Source: Heliocidaris tuberculata (lineage: Eukaryota; Echinodermata; Echinoidea; Camarodonta; Echinometridae). From it: a stretch of DNA of 64,000 nucleotides. The stretch covers positions 70,945,187 to 71,009,186 of the forward strand of contig CM046832.1 of assembly GCA_025618425.1 (NCBI GenBank). The letters run 5' to 3'. Below the pieces are notes generated by a model. That model was given only the letters and a program-made list of their open reading frames with translations. It was not told where the DNA came from and made no database searches. Position numbers and translations under genes: made by a program. Shown piece after piece: positions 37,270 through 52,192 of the stretch; positions within the stretch are counted from its first letter, which is position 1, and each line of letters begins with the position of its first letter.

Positions 37270-38077
37270 GTAATTTACCAGGAAAGGGCATTTCACGACG
37301 TGATAATGTGAAAAAAATTTAATCATCTTTTTTTTTCACAGTCACTTGTAATATATCAACAAACTTGCAAGTTTATTAATATGTGAGAACGTTTATAGCC
37401 GTACTTTCAGAGAAGAATACGTAATCGAACTAATGATAATTTTTCACATTAGTATTTTAAAATATAAACAATGATTATAATGATTTAAAAAATGACTACT
37501 GATTGTGCTTAAAAGAAACTAGAGTATACCAACTGAGGATCGTCAGAATTCGACGGAATCATTATGATTGATAGCGGAATTCAATTGCTCAGATTCAACC
37601 ATTGAACATTTCAGGAAGGGGGGGGGGGTTAAAAAAACACCCCAAAACAAAACAATATAGAGTGGGAAGGCAACGTGGAAAAAAAAGGCATTACGACCCC
37701 CTCCCACTTCAATTAAAACATAATTATGCAGTCCTATATCTCTTAATCTGATTTTGAACCCGCTACAAAATAAGTTTTTACAGTATCAAATCCTGTTGAG
37801 TCTTGTCTGTATTTTGGATAGCCGCAGACTGTTATGTTAATCGCTGAAATTATGCCCCATCATTCTGACGTCATGCAAAGCAAACGAATTTTATAACTGA
37901 ATATCAGTAGACCATTCTTCCTATTCTAGTGAATACTATTGGACTATTGTGTTTTCATTGATATTTATTCTACCTTCTATACCACCACAGTAGCTAAAAT
38001 ATGAAATAGTTTGGAACACATGCAACTATAATCATTCAAGGACAATTACACTTTACGCTTCAGCAACACGCGTTCTC

Positions 38078-38345
38078 TCTCTCCCTCTCTCTCTTTCTCT
38101 CTCTCCAGATTGCCTTTCTCTGTCTGGTTATATACTAAATTTTATCCCCCCCCCCCTCTCTCTCTCTCCAGTCTGTCTCTGTCTTTCTCTGTATAGTTAT
38201 ATACTAAAATTTGTCTCTCTCTCTCCCTCTCTCACTGTCTATTTTTTCCCTCTTCGAAATACTTTCTATCTGTCTCCGTCTCCCTTATTCTTTCTCTCTC
38301 TCTCTCTCTCCCCCCCCCCCCCCCTCTCTCTCTCTCTCTATCATT
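38078..38345. repeat. CT-rich simple repeats with duplicated segments
   Basis: Runs of CTCTCT and poly-C with two copies of a TTATATACTAAA segment (about 38128 and 38198). They lie about 450 bp upstream of the KLF15-type core promoter. Confidence 0.85.
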
Positions 38346-38755
38346 TTGAGTCTAGTGTGTCTCACTTATCCTCTCTCCCTTTCTCTTTGTGTTCAGGATA
38401 CGGCCACTGAACCGTAACATTATTTTGTCGAATAGCTATAGTAATTTCTATTCACGGAAATACCTAAGCGATTATTTCTCTCACTTTTTTTTCCCTCTCA
38501 CTGGTGGCTTAGCGTGTCTATACTCTATCTCTCTGTGACTGAAGTATTATTGGTCGTGAGTAATATTCTCCGCAGTTTTGGACTCCTGATTTATTCTGCT
38601 GGTTAGTGAGAGTGACAACGCTCCTATGTTCCTGATCAAGTACCAACTCACATGATCATGTAGACCTACTTTCTGACCTCTGACGTATACCCTCGTTGAG
38701 TGACAAATTACTCGGCTACCATTGGTCCTTTACTACTCACAATCAAAAGGTGCTC

Positions 38756-38785
38756 TATATATATTCCTACACATTGAGCCATTCA
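38756..38785 (+). promoter_or_regulatory. TATA plus initiator core promoter of the KLF15-type gene
   Basis: TATATATA lies at 38756-38763 and an initiator-like TTCAGCG at 38782-38788 puts the probable start A at 38785, 29 nt after the first T. An ATTGG (inverted CCAAT) box sits at 38721-38725. The spacing fits a focused RNA polymerase II promoter. The transcript would have a non-coding exon ending at 39251. Confidence 0.55.
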
Positions 38786-39251
38786 GCGTTCATCCACAAC
38801 TAAAAGCGTATTTCGTTCTGCTCCCTATACCCTAAGTTCTGTTCTACCCTTTTTCCCTCTGTAGCACCGGGGAGAGCCTGGTACGAGGAGAGTATAAATC
38901 TCGACGGACTGTTGGTGGCAACCTGTTGATTGGATTTCTGCGTCTGTGTTGCTCATTCCCATGCACTGAACTCTTACACAGGCCTCGATCCACGTGATAC
39001 TACAAAATACAACACGTCACAGAGTAATCACTAACTTGGTATTTAAACGACTGGCTGAACACTAACCTCTTCACATCAAGGCTCTTCGCTGTGAGTCGTG
39101 TCGACTCGGTGTTACTTAGCACAGCTTTTTATTTATATTTCCTCCCTTTTCACTGGATTCGCCATTTTTACTTTTTTTTAATTTCTTTTTTTGTTTGAGC
39201 AAGACTGCCATGGCTTCTATCTAGACCAAGGACATTTACCTCACACTATAG
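38785..39251 (+). other. Proximal 5'-UTR exon of the KLF15-type gene
   Basis: Bounded upstream by the TATA/initiator start and downstream by a strong donor (ATAG|GTAAGG). The 171-nt intron 39252-39422 ends in a pyrimidine-rich acceptor (CTCTTTTGTTCCACAG), joining the exon that holds the whole coding region. Confidence 0.55.
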
Positions 39252-39533
39252 GTAAGGACTGTGGCATTCATTCAAACAATTAATTGACCGTATAGGTATT
39301 TAGGATCAGTTACAAGCTTTACGTTTCCCATGAGGGATAGATTGATTCTATATACTAACACAGATTGTTTACGATACAAATTATGCATATTCTCTTTTTC
39401 ATTCTTCTCTTTTGTTCCACAGAACACCACAGCAATTACTCTCAGCTAGATCATCTTCCTCTGTTGAATTTGAATTGTGGATATTGAATCTGCCGACAAC
39501 CAGGGCAGTGGTAAACCAAACACCAAACATTGA

Positions 39534-41039
<1,506 letters not shown>

Positions 41040-42143
41040 AATTCATGTAAAAACTCTTTGGTTATTCATATTAATTTTTGCTTTAATTCTACGCATAAAA
41101 CTTGTGCCTTTAGCATGATACATAATCATTGCTGCAAAAACTTGAAAACTAACCCCAAAAGAGCATTTTATGTTTGAAGAATGGAACAAGAAAGGGATTT
41201 GTGCGTAAATATTTTGTTAAGGTACAGAGAGACTGCAACATCAAGCATAACGGCTAGAAGACCCCCTAATTTTCTCTTTGAGTGTTATTGTGATGTGGAT
41301 ATTTCAACACCGCTTACAAACCAGCGCATTGGGATTCTTTTTATTGATATTTGTATTTTACCGCCTTTAATCGGCCGGCACAAGGTTATGTCTTGACAAG
41401 CTGAGCATATCCATAACAATACTGTCCTAATCAGGTTATCACCATACCATTATATAACCAGTGATCTAAGCAAGTTTACACTACCTCCTTTGATACCGGT
41501 ATACCAGTCGTTTTCAGAGACCATCACCATGCATTTGCCTATATCATTCTCAACAAGGCGCCTTTGATAACAATTGATCGTATATCTGATCAGTGCCAAG
41601 AGAGCTTATTTGTAAATAGAGGCAAGTTGATTTAGTATCACTGATATTGCATCCGTTATCTTCAATATAAGGAGACTTGGAATGGAAAGACAGCCACAGC
41701 ATATTAAATCACTGCGTTATCTTTTTAGTACACACGGAGAGCTGCATATCAAATATTTAGCTGCTTTAATACCTCGAGGACTAAATATCTCCTTACCCCT
41801 ATCTTTCACAGTGATCATGAAAGTCTCAGATTTATTATTCTACAGGCCTCCATTTCTTTTTTGTCTTAAAGCTGATTTTGCCTTTTATATGACGAAGCAT
41901 TATTACCTCAAAATGTAGACGTTTGTCGTTTAAATGGAACATTCGTCATAGAGACAGCTGATCTTTTACGTAACCTGTAGACACTGATTAAATCTTTTTG
42001 AGAGGATGTGATCAGATTCATTTTCTCAGAGAATTAACAATTCGTCTGGTGATTGCCAGAAGGCCGATAACTCCTATCTTTGTACATGTACAGTTATCGC
42101 CCTTCTCGCTCTCAGGGGCATCAATTATTGAACGTGAATAATA

Positions 42144-42180
42144 CCGCTTTACCCGATTATAAAATAATCGGGTAAATCGG
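42144..42180. repeat. Perfect 13-bp-arm hairpin in the probable KLF 3' UTR
   Basis: TTTACCCGATTAT, loop AAA, then ATAATCGGGTAAA, with a further CCG/CGG pairing outside one mismatch. About 1.1 kb after the stop codon. Could be a structured UTR element or a tiny mobile-element remnant. Confidence 0.7.
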
Positions 42181-44931
42181 TGAATGTGGTGATATTGTTG
42201 TACGTATTTTTTCTGCACCTTGCTGTACTATAAGAAAGAAAGAACATTTTCGAACATTGTCTAGTGCAGTCATGAAAGTAACCATTGATTTTTTTAATTT
42301 ATTTATTTTTTTTTTTTTGTTGTTGTTTCAAAATTTAACATGCCTTTCTGCGAAATATACGCAAATGTTGGCATCCACTATACTGATGATTTGTACTATA
42401 CGTGGAAGGAGAATTCTAGACGACCCTTCTTGAACTATTCTTGTTTATATGAAGTGCCAAAAACTTACCTTTGCATGTATGTCGTTTTTCTTTGGATTTA
42501 TTATGTTGAACAAAATTCGAGATCACAGCCTAAGTACAGTATTTTCAAGCCTCCAAAACCTTGTTTGTCAAGATTTCTGAGGCAAGGGTTCAGTAAGTTC
42601 AGAAATAGCAATATACCCCAATCTCGAAACCTGTAATTATGTGGGTAGTTTTTCAGGAAAGTAATATATTGTAATCTAATATAAGAATACAGTGTATATT
42701 TGTAGTAGACGGTATTTTGGGAGGTACCTGTACTTAAAGATGACCATTGAATTATGCCCTTGATACTGTGACACTTGCAATATATAAATTTACTTGTCTT
42801 TTAAGATAATGTCAATTGTCATAAGAAACTGGGATCTCCTGATCATACGCGTAAGTTGAGTATTAACCTGTATAGATATTTTAACACAATTTTCATGTGT
42901 ATGAATTAAACAGTTCTCCGAATGGCGTTATTAGGCAGTACTTACCAGTGCCAGTTATAGGTGCTAAAGAATGTTACAGTAAATCATTTAAGAGATTATG
43001 GTCGTTTTCTGTAATGGAGTGCAATGTGAGGTATATTTCCTAAATATGTGGTAGTCACTTTTTTATTTAACAGGAATTAACATTTTATGAGATATCCAAG
43101 TGTGACTTTTTGTCTGTCCGTTTGTATCATAAATTAACTACCTATAATTATTAATTAATATAACTTGTGAAAATACCATTTATTCACCATATGGAGAGGT
43201 TAACAACATGTGATTAGAAAATTCGTTTGCAAAAATATCTCTGAGGAATTTGGCGAAGGGACATTACCTTAAAGATTGTATTGTCAAACAATATTACACT
43301 AGATTTTTATAACAAGAACATAATGTGAGATCGACCTTTAATCATAAATACTGAGGTATAGACATTACCAGAAGTCAGTCTCAGAAAACTAATTACCTCT
43401 TGTTCAAATGTTTGAAATGGAATAAGAGGACAAAAGAACCGAAAAATAGGAGCTCGGTCGAACTTGAAATACTCTGCTGGAAACTGAAAAATATATTTGA
43501 ATGGAATGATCAGGTTTGCTGCATAGCCAACCGTGCGTAATGTGTTTACTAGATTGGGGGTCAATATCAGTCTAAATAATACAGATTACATTTTACTGAA
43601 AGGTACACTGCACCGTGTTTTGTAAAGTTGCAATGCTATCTCTACAAAGTTGTGGGTGTTAAGTCTAGAATGCTAAGGTTAAAAAGAGATAACGAAGTAG
43701 GTCTAATACCCATTTTTGTTGGTAGTTTGCAGTGTTCAGAAGTAATACGCGAATTCATAAAGATGAAACATCAGATATTTTAAAATGAAAATTCTTGTCA
43801 GTTGTAATTTTGGTGAGGGTGTTTTTCCCTCGTACCTCATACAGCTTGTTCCCACCGCCGGGTGCACCATATCAGTGATATTCTTGAAGAGTTGAACAAT
43901 ACAAATTTGACTCTCGACATTCCAAAGTCCCATCTGTAATTTTGTGGGTATTCTGGTATTTTATACGCTACAAATATTTGTGCTTTTCAGGAGAGGTCCA
44001 TTGTAAAATAAGATCAAATAGTGGTGTCCCCACAATGAACAAAAGAAGAAATGAAATAAGTCTTTTTTGGTGTTTCAATTTGCTTTTGTGGAATTATCTC
44101 CTCGTGAAACATTTACTTTAAAAAGAATATTTACTGATTTAGTTCTTTGACCCTATTCTTACGCTCTGTTTGATTACTTTTCAAATCCCACATCAATTTT
44201 CTTTAAAATCTTAATCCCCATTGTTTTGCTTCAATGTATACTTATAAATGAACACCTGAAGTTGTGTCCTTCTATAATCGATCCAAACTTGAAAGCTTAT
44301 TCGATTAGGGATCATAATAAAGAATTACGTATCTGTAAAATTGTTATGTGAACTCTTGTTCTCAAATTATATAATGGTAAACGTATCATTCTATCATTTT
44401 CATCCCAATTAATTTGATCAAATCAACATAATGTTTCCAAACAAGGAGCAATTTGAATTCAATAATATCATGCTATGCTTGACATCATTATGTAACAGTA
44501 ACTTTGAAGCCCATTTCTGTGTTTTCTTTCCATCATCTACTTAAAAATTTAGTCATCATTACTAATTATTTGTTTAAACAAGTATGGGAAATTGATCTCC
44601 ATTGTGAACACGGTCACAGTAGCTTCAATACGTGCTCATATCATATCAGTGCACGTATGTCATTTCAGATTCACTTGCCTGTTTTGCATAGATTGCGGTT
44701 ACATACCTGACAAGGTGTACTCTGACTAATTTTGTGAAAGTCATTTGCGGTGATTCAAGTTGAGTTTGTCATAATGCCATAAAAGGTAATAGTGGTGATG
44801 AAGTTTACCTTTGTCATGGCAAGTGAGGTCTTTCAAATATGGTAGGCCCACAGTTCGAACCCCTATCACAAAGGCCAACAAGTAGTAGTCAAACATTAGC
44901 TAACATTTGTATTGCTTTGCAAATTTACATG

Positions 44932-45011
44932 TTAACCCGTTGACTACTGAATTCTCACGTTCCCATATGCTTAATACAGGAACCACCCGGCTCCACCAGA
45001 CAACGGGTTAA
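44932..45011. mobile_element. 80-bp TTAA palindromic mini-element
   Basis: TTAACCCGTTG and CAACGGGTTAA are exact 11-bp inverted ends. TTAA at both ends suggests a piggyBac-like internal-deletion derivative. No coding capacity. Confidence 0.6.
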
Positions 45012-47103
45012 TTCAATAATGTAGTCACATGACTTGTATGACCAAGCAGTTTTCAAGAACCTGATTTTGTAAAGTCGTCTCAAGATAATCAATGTTATTT
45101 TTGCATTAGAGTGAATTATGTTAGGTATGCGAACATTTTCATGGCCAGAAAACTATTACATGTGCATGTATTCTACATGACTTCAGATCAAGCGAATCAT
45201 GAGTCAATATCATGCCAGAAAAAAGGGTAAGCATTTAATAATCACTGCATGGAAACACAAATACTGAATGGGAATTTGCGCACTCATGCAAAAGTGATCT
45301 CTCAGAGAATTCAATTCATCTCTAAGAACTCTGCACCGCTATAAGCATATCAAAATGACAGACAATAAGAAGTATTAGAAGTCAGACTCTATTCACCTGC
45401 AACGTTGATCATCCCTTTTTGTGTCAAATAAAATCTCTACCATGTCTACAGGTATATATTCAGATGTGTAAAGGCATGGAAGCCCTTTCCGAGTTAGAGA
45501 ACTGCATGATATTTCAAGTTATGTTCATGTAATATTACTAGTACATGTACTGTGATACACGGGATCTTGAATTGTCTACGTTGTTTTGCTTAATACATGT
45601 ACATGTATAACCTACTCTAGATTACAAATTAGCAAACTTGGGTACAATGATGCATATTATTATTATGATTTACTTCTGGCCTATCAAACAAATATGGGTT
45701 CCGGGGTATGCCATTCTCATGTACGGGCTAACTATTCTAGAAAATAACTTTTGGGTACGTTTAGGCGGTATGATTCCTATGAAAATGGTATGTATATTCA
45801 TAGGAAATGTTTTTATTTGGTAAAGAAAAGTATTAGTTAAAGACGATTCTGCACACATTACGTATACTGAATTGTCATAGTGATGATCCTCTGGTTGGTT
45901 TGGACCAGAGCCACGCGGAAACATCATTATCTTCCCAACCCTGTCACAGCTCGACAATTTTCTGAATTTCCCATCCCTTTGACTCCAAAATTGAAGCTCA
46001 AAGTCATCTTTATCCTCCTTAGATATGTGGTTTGACCTCTTTTAATCTTGCCGAAAACCGATTCCGAATTCCCAGTCTCTTCCTCAGAAAATTTCGATGT
46101 CTAAACGAAAAAGAATGCACATGGTTATTGAATCAACTTGTTACGATCAATTTGTTGTTGAACCGATATACGTTCGGGAAAGAGAGGCTCCTCTACGCAT
46201 TTACTGGACCTAACTTTTCGTCATATAGATGTATTTGAATGTTAGCTCACTATATTGTTTTCCATGTAAGCTTGCCATTATCTCACTGTCTTTTTTATGC
46301 AGTGATCATCAATGACATCATGAAATTGCACTCTTTCTCCCGTTTTTATATCAAGAACAGATTGTCGAAAATAATACGCTTGATTTGTATGAACTTCAGT
46401 GAAACTGACTGATGGTTATGCAAAGTAAAAGATAGGAACAGAATTCTGATTGAAGTGCTTATTATCATGATTATGATATTTATCTAGCAAATATTTTGTG
46501 ACTGTAAATTATAGTCTTGTAGCATGGTCAAGTCGTATGCTTCATTTTAAAGAAGTACTGCTTTTGTATTTTATGAAGTTTTATTCATTATGTGTAAAGT
46601 CTTTTTATACAAATTTGTATATATATACACGAGAAGAGGAAAGAATATAATCCATTATAATATGCGAAGTATATTACAAATCTTTTATGTTTACAGATAT
46701 TTTGATAAGAGAAAACATGTTTAAAACTAAAGGAAAATCTGTGTCAGATGGATTTATTTTAGCCTCTGTCGGTGTGTGGTATTTTGCGGCTATGGTATTG
46801 TGAACATGGTGAAAGAGAGAGAGAGAGACTGAGAAGAGGGGTCAAAAGTTAAAACTGAGATTAGAATATTGTCCACGTTAATTGACAGGAAAGTTTGAGA
46901 CCAGTCGTGGTAATCTTGCCATTCATTTAATAAAATTTATATAAATTCGGCAATTTTATCAGAGTGTTTGCAAATTGATAATGTATAAAGGCTTTCAAAA
47001 TGAATAGAGAACTGTTTCTCTGTTCATTTCCACATAATTATCAGGAATATACAAGATCAGAAAGTATATTCTTAGAGCTCTTGGAGTAGCGGGAGGGGAG
47101 GGG

Positions 47104-47137
<34 letters not shown>

Positions 47138-50100
47138 GGTGGGGGAGAGAAAAAAGTAATGTTACAATAAGATGACACTGTGGATGTTCTCTAAGAATGC
47201 ACTTCTCATTCAGTATTATTCATTCTGCTTGACGACTTTAAAGACCATTACCCAAACACCCATGACTGAACCTGTACACTCAATGGAGTTCAACCATCAT
47301 AATTTCCAGACTAAAATTATTCAGCCAGGTTAATGTGGATCACATTTTGGACAAACTTTGAACATCTGAAGAAGTGAATGAGTAAAAAGGATCAATATAA
47401 TGGTATCATGAAGCCTAGAAGAGAATGGGAAAACCTGCACTCGTTTTGTTTTCACTACTATTTCCGATCCCCGGTTTTCACTTCCTAAAGTCTCTGAGTG
47501 GAAGTCACAAAACCATTGGATAAAAAGAGGTTTGAATTAATGAATGAATTTGGTCACCATCAATGCCACTTTTTATCTATTCCCACATCCGCATAGTTTA
47601 AGTATTACCTGGATAGCGAATTCTAAATACTTCTCCAGGAACGCACTCACTGAATAGACCCGTTTTCCGCCTAAACATGATAAAAGCCGGTCATGTGCAA
47701 AGACATGTTGTGTATTGCGTGTTGGTTGATGACCAAGGAAAATTTCTTATATATTTTGCGCTCTTTTCAATGCATACGTGCTATGATGCTTGATGTTTTT
47801 GCACTGAACTCCCTAGTTTCCCTTGAGCTCTATCGATAGATATCGTATATATACACTTATCCATCTATTCATCATGTCTTTCCTTTGCAAAAATATTACT
47901 TTAACATCTCATTATCTATTGTATTCCTCGTTTCAAAGTTGCTTTTCAAAACTACATACCCGCTTGTAAAGTCAATTGCAGATTTATGATTTCTTTTCTC
48001 TTGAGCTTTGATACTTTGATATTTCATATGATAGCTTATGACAACACGACTTGTTCACATGGTTCAAATGTAAGCAGACTTTTAGTATCTCTCATTAGTA
48101 AGATAATGGTGTATCGATGAGACCTTGGACAGTATCAAAGAATCAAAGACATTACTAAATAGATCCTAGACATATTGAGTATCTCGGCCCACAGTTAAAG
48201 TAAGGGAATTGTAGAATTTTAAGAAGTGGGTCGATAAAGAGTTACTGATGGGAACATAATCGTTAACATTATTAAGATTTTCAATAAACGAAATAGTACC
48301 AACAGAAATATATTATACCATATCATACATACCATACCATACCTTACCATACCATGCCATACCATTTACCATTTACCATATATACCATGTTCTTTTCTCT
48401 TTTCTATCTCCTTTCCATTCCTTTACCTTTCCATACGCTTAGAAACTTGGTATTAAGCGCTTTATAAATGTTGTATATTATCATTATTATTATTATATCA
48501 ACAGGCAACTTAAATGACATCACAAATTATAAGGCTTATCAGTATGACATTGATATTGAAATCAAAAGAACATATACACCATGTATACCAGATGCATGAA
48601 TCGTTCGGAAACTTCAGTTTCGTCACTTAAAAATACTTTAATACCAATGTAGAAATAATATGACAAAGGAGACTCCAAGAGTTTTTTTTTTTCTTTAAAT
48701 TAGAATTGATTTCTAAACAATTCATTACATAATCAATGCATAATCCATAAATCATTAATCACATCAGAGTGTAAACAGTTGTTTTTAAGAACCGTAGTTT
48801 AGACAAGTTAGATAAGATATTACTTCACTTGGTGTGTATTATTAAAGAGAATATCATGTAATCAATTAACTTCGGACATGTTATGTTAAAATCATATAAA
48901 AACTACAAAAAATACAACGTCTGCCTCTTGGCGGGGAAATCTTTTCAGATTTAGAAAATGAGCGCTATTAACCGCGACCCTCTCTCAATCAAGATTTTTC
49001 ATGACAGTCTATTATGCCCTTTAAACTGAAGATAAACTGAAGCTCATACTCTGTGTATGAGCTCTTGACCTGAATTGAACATTTCTATATGATTATCATA
49101 TGTATAATTATTATCGTGTACATTAAACTAATCTCGGTGGCAATACCAATTTGCATCATTTTAAAGGCAATGCCATCATGGACATTGTTTCGAAATACTA
49201 ACCAGTTTTGTAAATGGATGCTTATAAGCTAACTACAATCACAGACTAACCATTTTTCGCACTCATGCAGGTATAATAGTAAGATGATAAATAATGAATC
49301 AATAAAATGATAATATCATCTCGTAGATTTTCTGAACATTCATAATCATCATGCCAATAAGAAATCAATAACTTCTGTTGACGCATCAGGAATTGAGAGA
49401 GTTTCGGACTTGTAGTTTCGAAAGTTGAGCATGAAGATGAAATGATCCAGGATCACAAGCGTATATGTCTCCAGCTGAAAGCTGTCCATACCTAATACAC
49501 GCCCGTGCCTGTCTACCTCCCCCTCCCAAGTTCTTTTGTTGTTTCTTGTTGTTCTTTTTGTTATTTTTTCCTTCTAAATCTTGTCAGAGAATTTGGACAC
49601 ATCCCCTGTCCCTCTCCCTTTCAAAGAATTCTGGATCCGCCCTTGTAAAGGCATTCAGAAAACAAACCGAATACAAGCGACCGTTGGTCTTTAAAACATT
49701 TCAAAATTGGTGTTTATGCTGAGTTATCAAGTTGAGAAATCAATGATGAGCTCTTTGTTGATTCAATTGATAAGGTTCCATAGGGTGATAAAAAAGGTAT
49801 TTTTGTGTCGAACTTTTTATACATATTGTAAAGTGATGTGAATGAGGATAATGACTCTCCAAACAATAAGAGGGTAATAGAGAGACAATGTGTAATGGGT
49901 GTGGCTTATAGTAATCTGACGCATCTATTAAACACTCTTTTGTTATCATGATTATTCATAATTCACTTGTATACATTACGATGCGCCATATGCAGTTCTT
50001 TGTTCACTTAAATATTTTCTACTCTTATTCATCTTTCCAAATGTTAAAACAAGGAGACTTATAAAATCACTTTCAGTTGAAATAATGAATAGCGCCCTTG

Positions 50101-50973
50101 ATCAGTAAGATTTGATTTCTGAAATATATTTCAATTCGGATGTATAAGTGATGTTTACTTGAAGCTATGTTTGAGGCACCGTGCTCAATGTTGACACCAC
50201 TTGTTTAACAAAAGGTAGAATCAATCACAATTTGGCATAAATTTTAGCGAAACATATAGCCAAAGGATATACATTGGCAGATTTGAAGGCGACATTCTTC
50301 ATACTGGATTGGAATGTGTCTGTAAATATCTAACCAAAACAAACAACTTTATGCGTTCATAACACAGATTTGTCGTTCTTTTTGTTGAATTTTTCACAAT
50401 GAAAATGCATTTTCTTACGATCTTGTCTTCTGTTGAATCGTTAATGTAAGAAAAGCACGTATAATGAACAATTCAATGATCATTATGGGTAATCTGGTAG
50501 TATGTACTCAGTCAAATCATTTAGATTTAAAGGTGGACTTCGTACCAGTGTCAAGTTTTTTATGTCACTGTGGATGTTGTTGTTGATGTTCTTTTTCTTT
50601 TATTACGAATTCTAGAATTCCAGAGTATTCCAAAGTTTTTTAACACAACAAAATAACAAAAACTTTTATTTCCGGATTCACCTTGCTTTTGACTTAATCG
50701 ATTCATTTTGTACAGACTATCAAACTCTCATATCTCGGAAATGAACCATAATTGTTCATGTTCATGATGTTGTTTGAGCAAAAATTATTTTAACACTTTC
50801 GCCTCCATCTACCAGTGGTGTACCGCAGGGGAACTAGTCAGTTCCTATTATTTTTTATATTCTTATATATATATATATATATGTAGATATGGACAGTTAT
50901 ATAGGTTGATGAACTATAATTATAAATGATCTAGATACATAGATAGGTAGGTGGATATAGAGAACTATATTTA

Positions 50974-51196
50974 TGGTTCCATGACATTTGCTCCTGCGAC
51001 AATTGCTCCGGTCTAACTTTGCCATGTTAATCCTAAACCTAAACCTAACCCTAACCCTAACCCTAACCCTAACCCTAATCCTTATCTTCACATTGTCCTG
51101 AACAAAAAAAACAAATCATGACCTTGTCCTTAACCTTTGACCTTTCAAAATAGGGACGGCGGAGCAAATGTCGCAGGAGCAAATGTCGGGTCACCA
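50974..51196. mobile_element. 223-bp MITE carrying an interstitial telomere-like array
   Basis: Inverted ends contain GACATTTGCTCCTGCGACA and its complement TGTCGCAGGAGCAAATGTC. A 6-bp TATTTA duplication flanks it (50968-50973 and 51197-51202). Inside, at about 51032-51078, about seven CCTAAA/CCTAAC units form a vertebrate-type TTAGGG telomere motif. Confidence 0.85.
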
Positions 51197-51702
51197 TATT
51201 TATAGATAGGTATACAGAGTGATAGATAGATAAAATATTATGAGTAGACAATACTATGAACTATGGCTAACTAGACAAGCATAGTAATAATTGACTAGAT
51301 GTTTGAATTTTATAAAGTTCTACTTCCGTATCCAAACACTTCAATTCCTGTCACAAGGATGTAAAAAAAATGAAAATATAAGAAAGGAAAATAATAAGCC
51401 TCAACAAACTCATAACCGCAAATGGTGTATGCTCAACAATTTATTTCTGTGTTTCAAGGAAAAAGTAAAAGTATAGGGAAAACTTTTTTTATCTTTCTTC
51501 TTTTAGATAACTACTTCTTCATATCCACACTGAGATATCGGTGACCAGGGATTAGGAGTGGAGTCAGAAAAGGAAGGGGATGTGATAAATCTTGAGAAGT
51601 TTTTTAGCGATGGAAAACCGCGTATTCATATTTTCGCATGTTTTCATGAAAAACAAGCTGAATAGTTCTGACTGTTTCTGAAAAAGATATTTCCTTATAT
51701 CC

Positions 51703-52008
51703 CTGCCGGTAAGAACACAGTGTCCCACAGTGTGAAATCATCTTCACACTGTTAAATTCGAGAGTTTTAACAATGTGAATCCAATCTTCACATTGTGAGC
51801 GAGTTAATTCACAATGTGAAATCGAACATCACCATGTGAACACTCTGTGGTAAACCACACTGTGGAGGCATCCACAGTGTGAAATCATCTTCACACTTAA
51901 AATTCGAGCGTTTTAACATTGTGAATTACATCTTCACAGAGTCGACTATGTGTACACACTGTGAACGCACTGTGAACACACTGTGGGACACTGTGTTCTT
52001 TCCGGCAG
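51703..52008. mobile_element. MITE with CTGCCGG ends and internal CACAGTGTG repeats
   Basis: Left end CTGCCGGTAAGAACACAGTG and right end CACTGTGTTCTTTCCGGCAG. The interior is two related blocks, each with GTGTGAAATCATCTTCACAC and AAATTCGAG. No ORF of interest. Confidence 0.8.
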
Positions 52009-52025
52009 TGATGTATCACTCATCA

Positions 52026-52192
52026 GGGCCCTGTTGCATAAAACTTACCATTAACGGTAACTTTGCCATCAATGGTAACTCCCATTGAAACCTTGATTTT
52101 GATTGGCTGTTGAGTGATGTTACCATGGTAGTTACCATGGTAGTTACCATAGCAGAGTTACCATTAATGGTAAGTTTTATGCAACGGGGCCC
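52026..52192. mobile_element. MITE with GGGCCC...TTGCATAAAACTTACCATTA ends
   Basis: Long inverted ends (GTTGCATAAAACTTACCATT and AATGGTAAGTTTTATGCAAC) with repeated GTTACCATGGTA in the middle. It lies 17 bp after the previous MITE. Confidence 0.82.

Larger units (their letters stand above)
41040..51700. other. Downstream flank and intergenic DNA after the KLF15-type gene
   Basis: The first part should be KLF 3' UTR, end unknown; AATAAA occurs at 44316-44321 and 45427-45432. AT-rich, with no exon recognised. Contains a 3-nt-loop hairpin at 42144-42180, an 80-bp TTAA palindrome, (GA)n at 47104-47133, ACCAT-type repeats at 48317-48390 and a MITE with telomere-like repeats. Confidence 0.5.

Noticed and set aside
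42340..42636. 98-codon open frame containing YTDDLYYTWKE
   Set aside because: Looked faintly like a receptor motif, but no other family feature or splice context; probably 3' UTR or intergenic.
52120..52160. RFX X-box-like GTTACCATGGTA repeats
   Set aside because: They are part of a MITE's internal repeat and far from a ciliary promoter.
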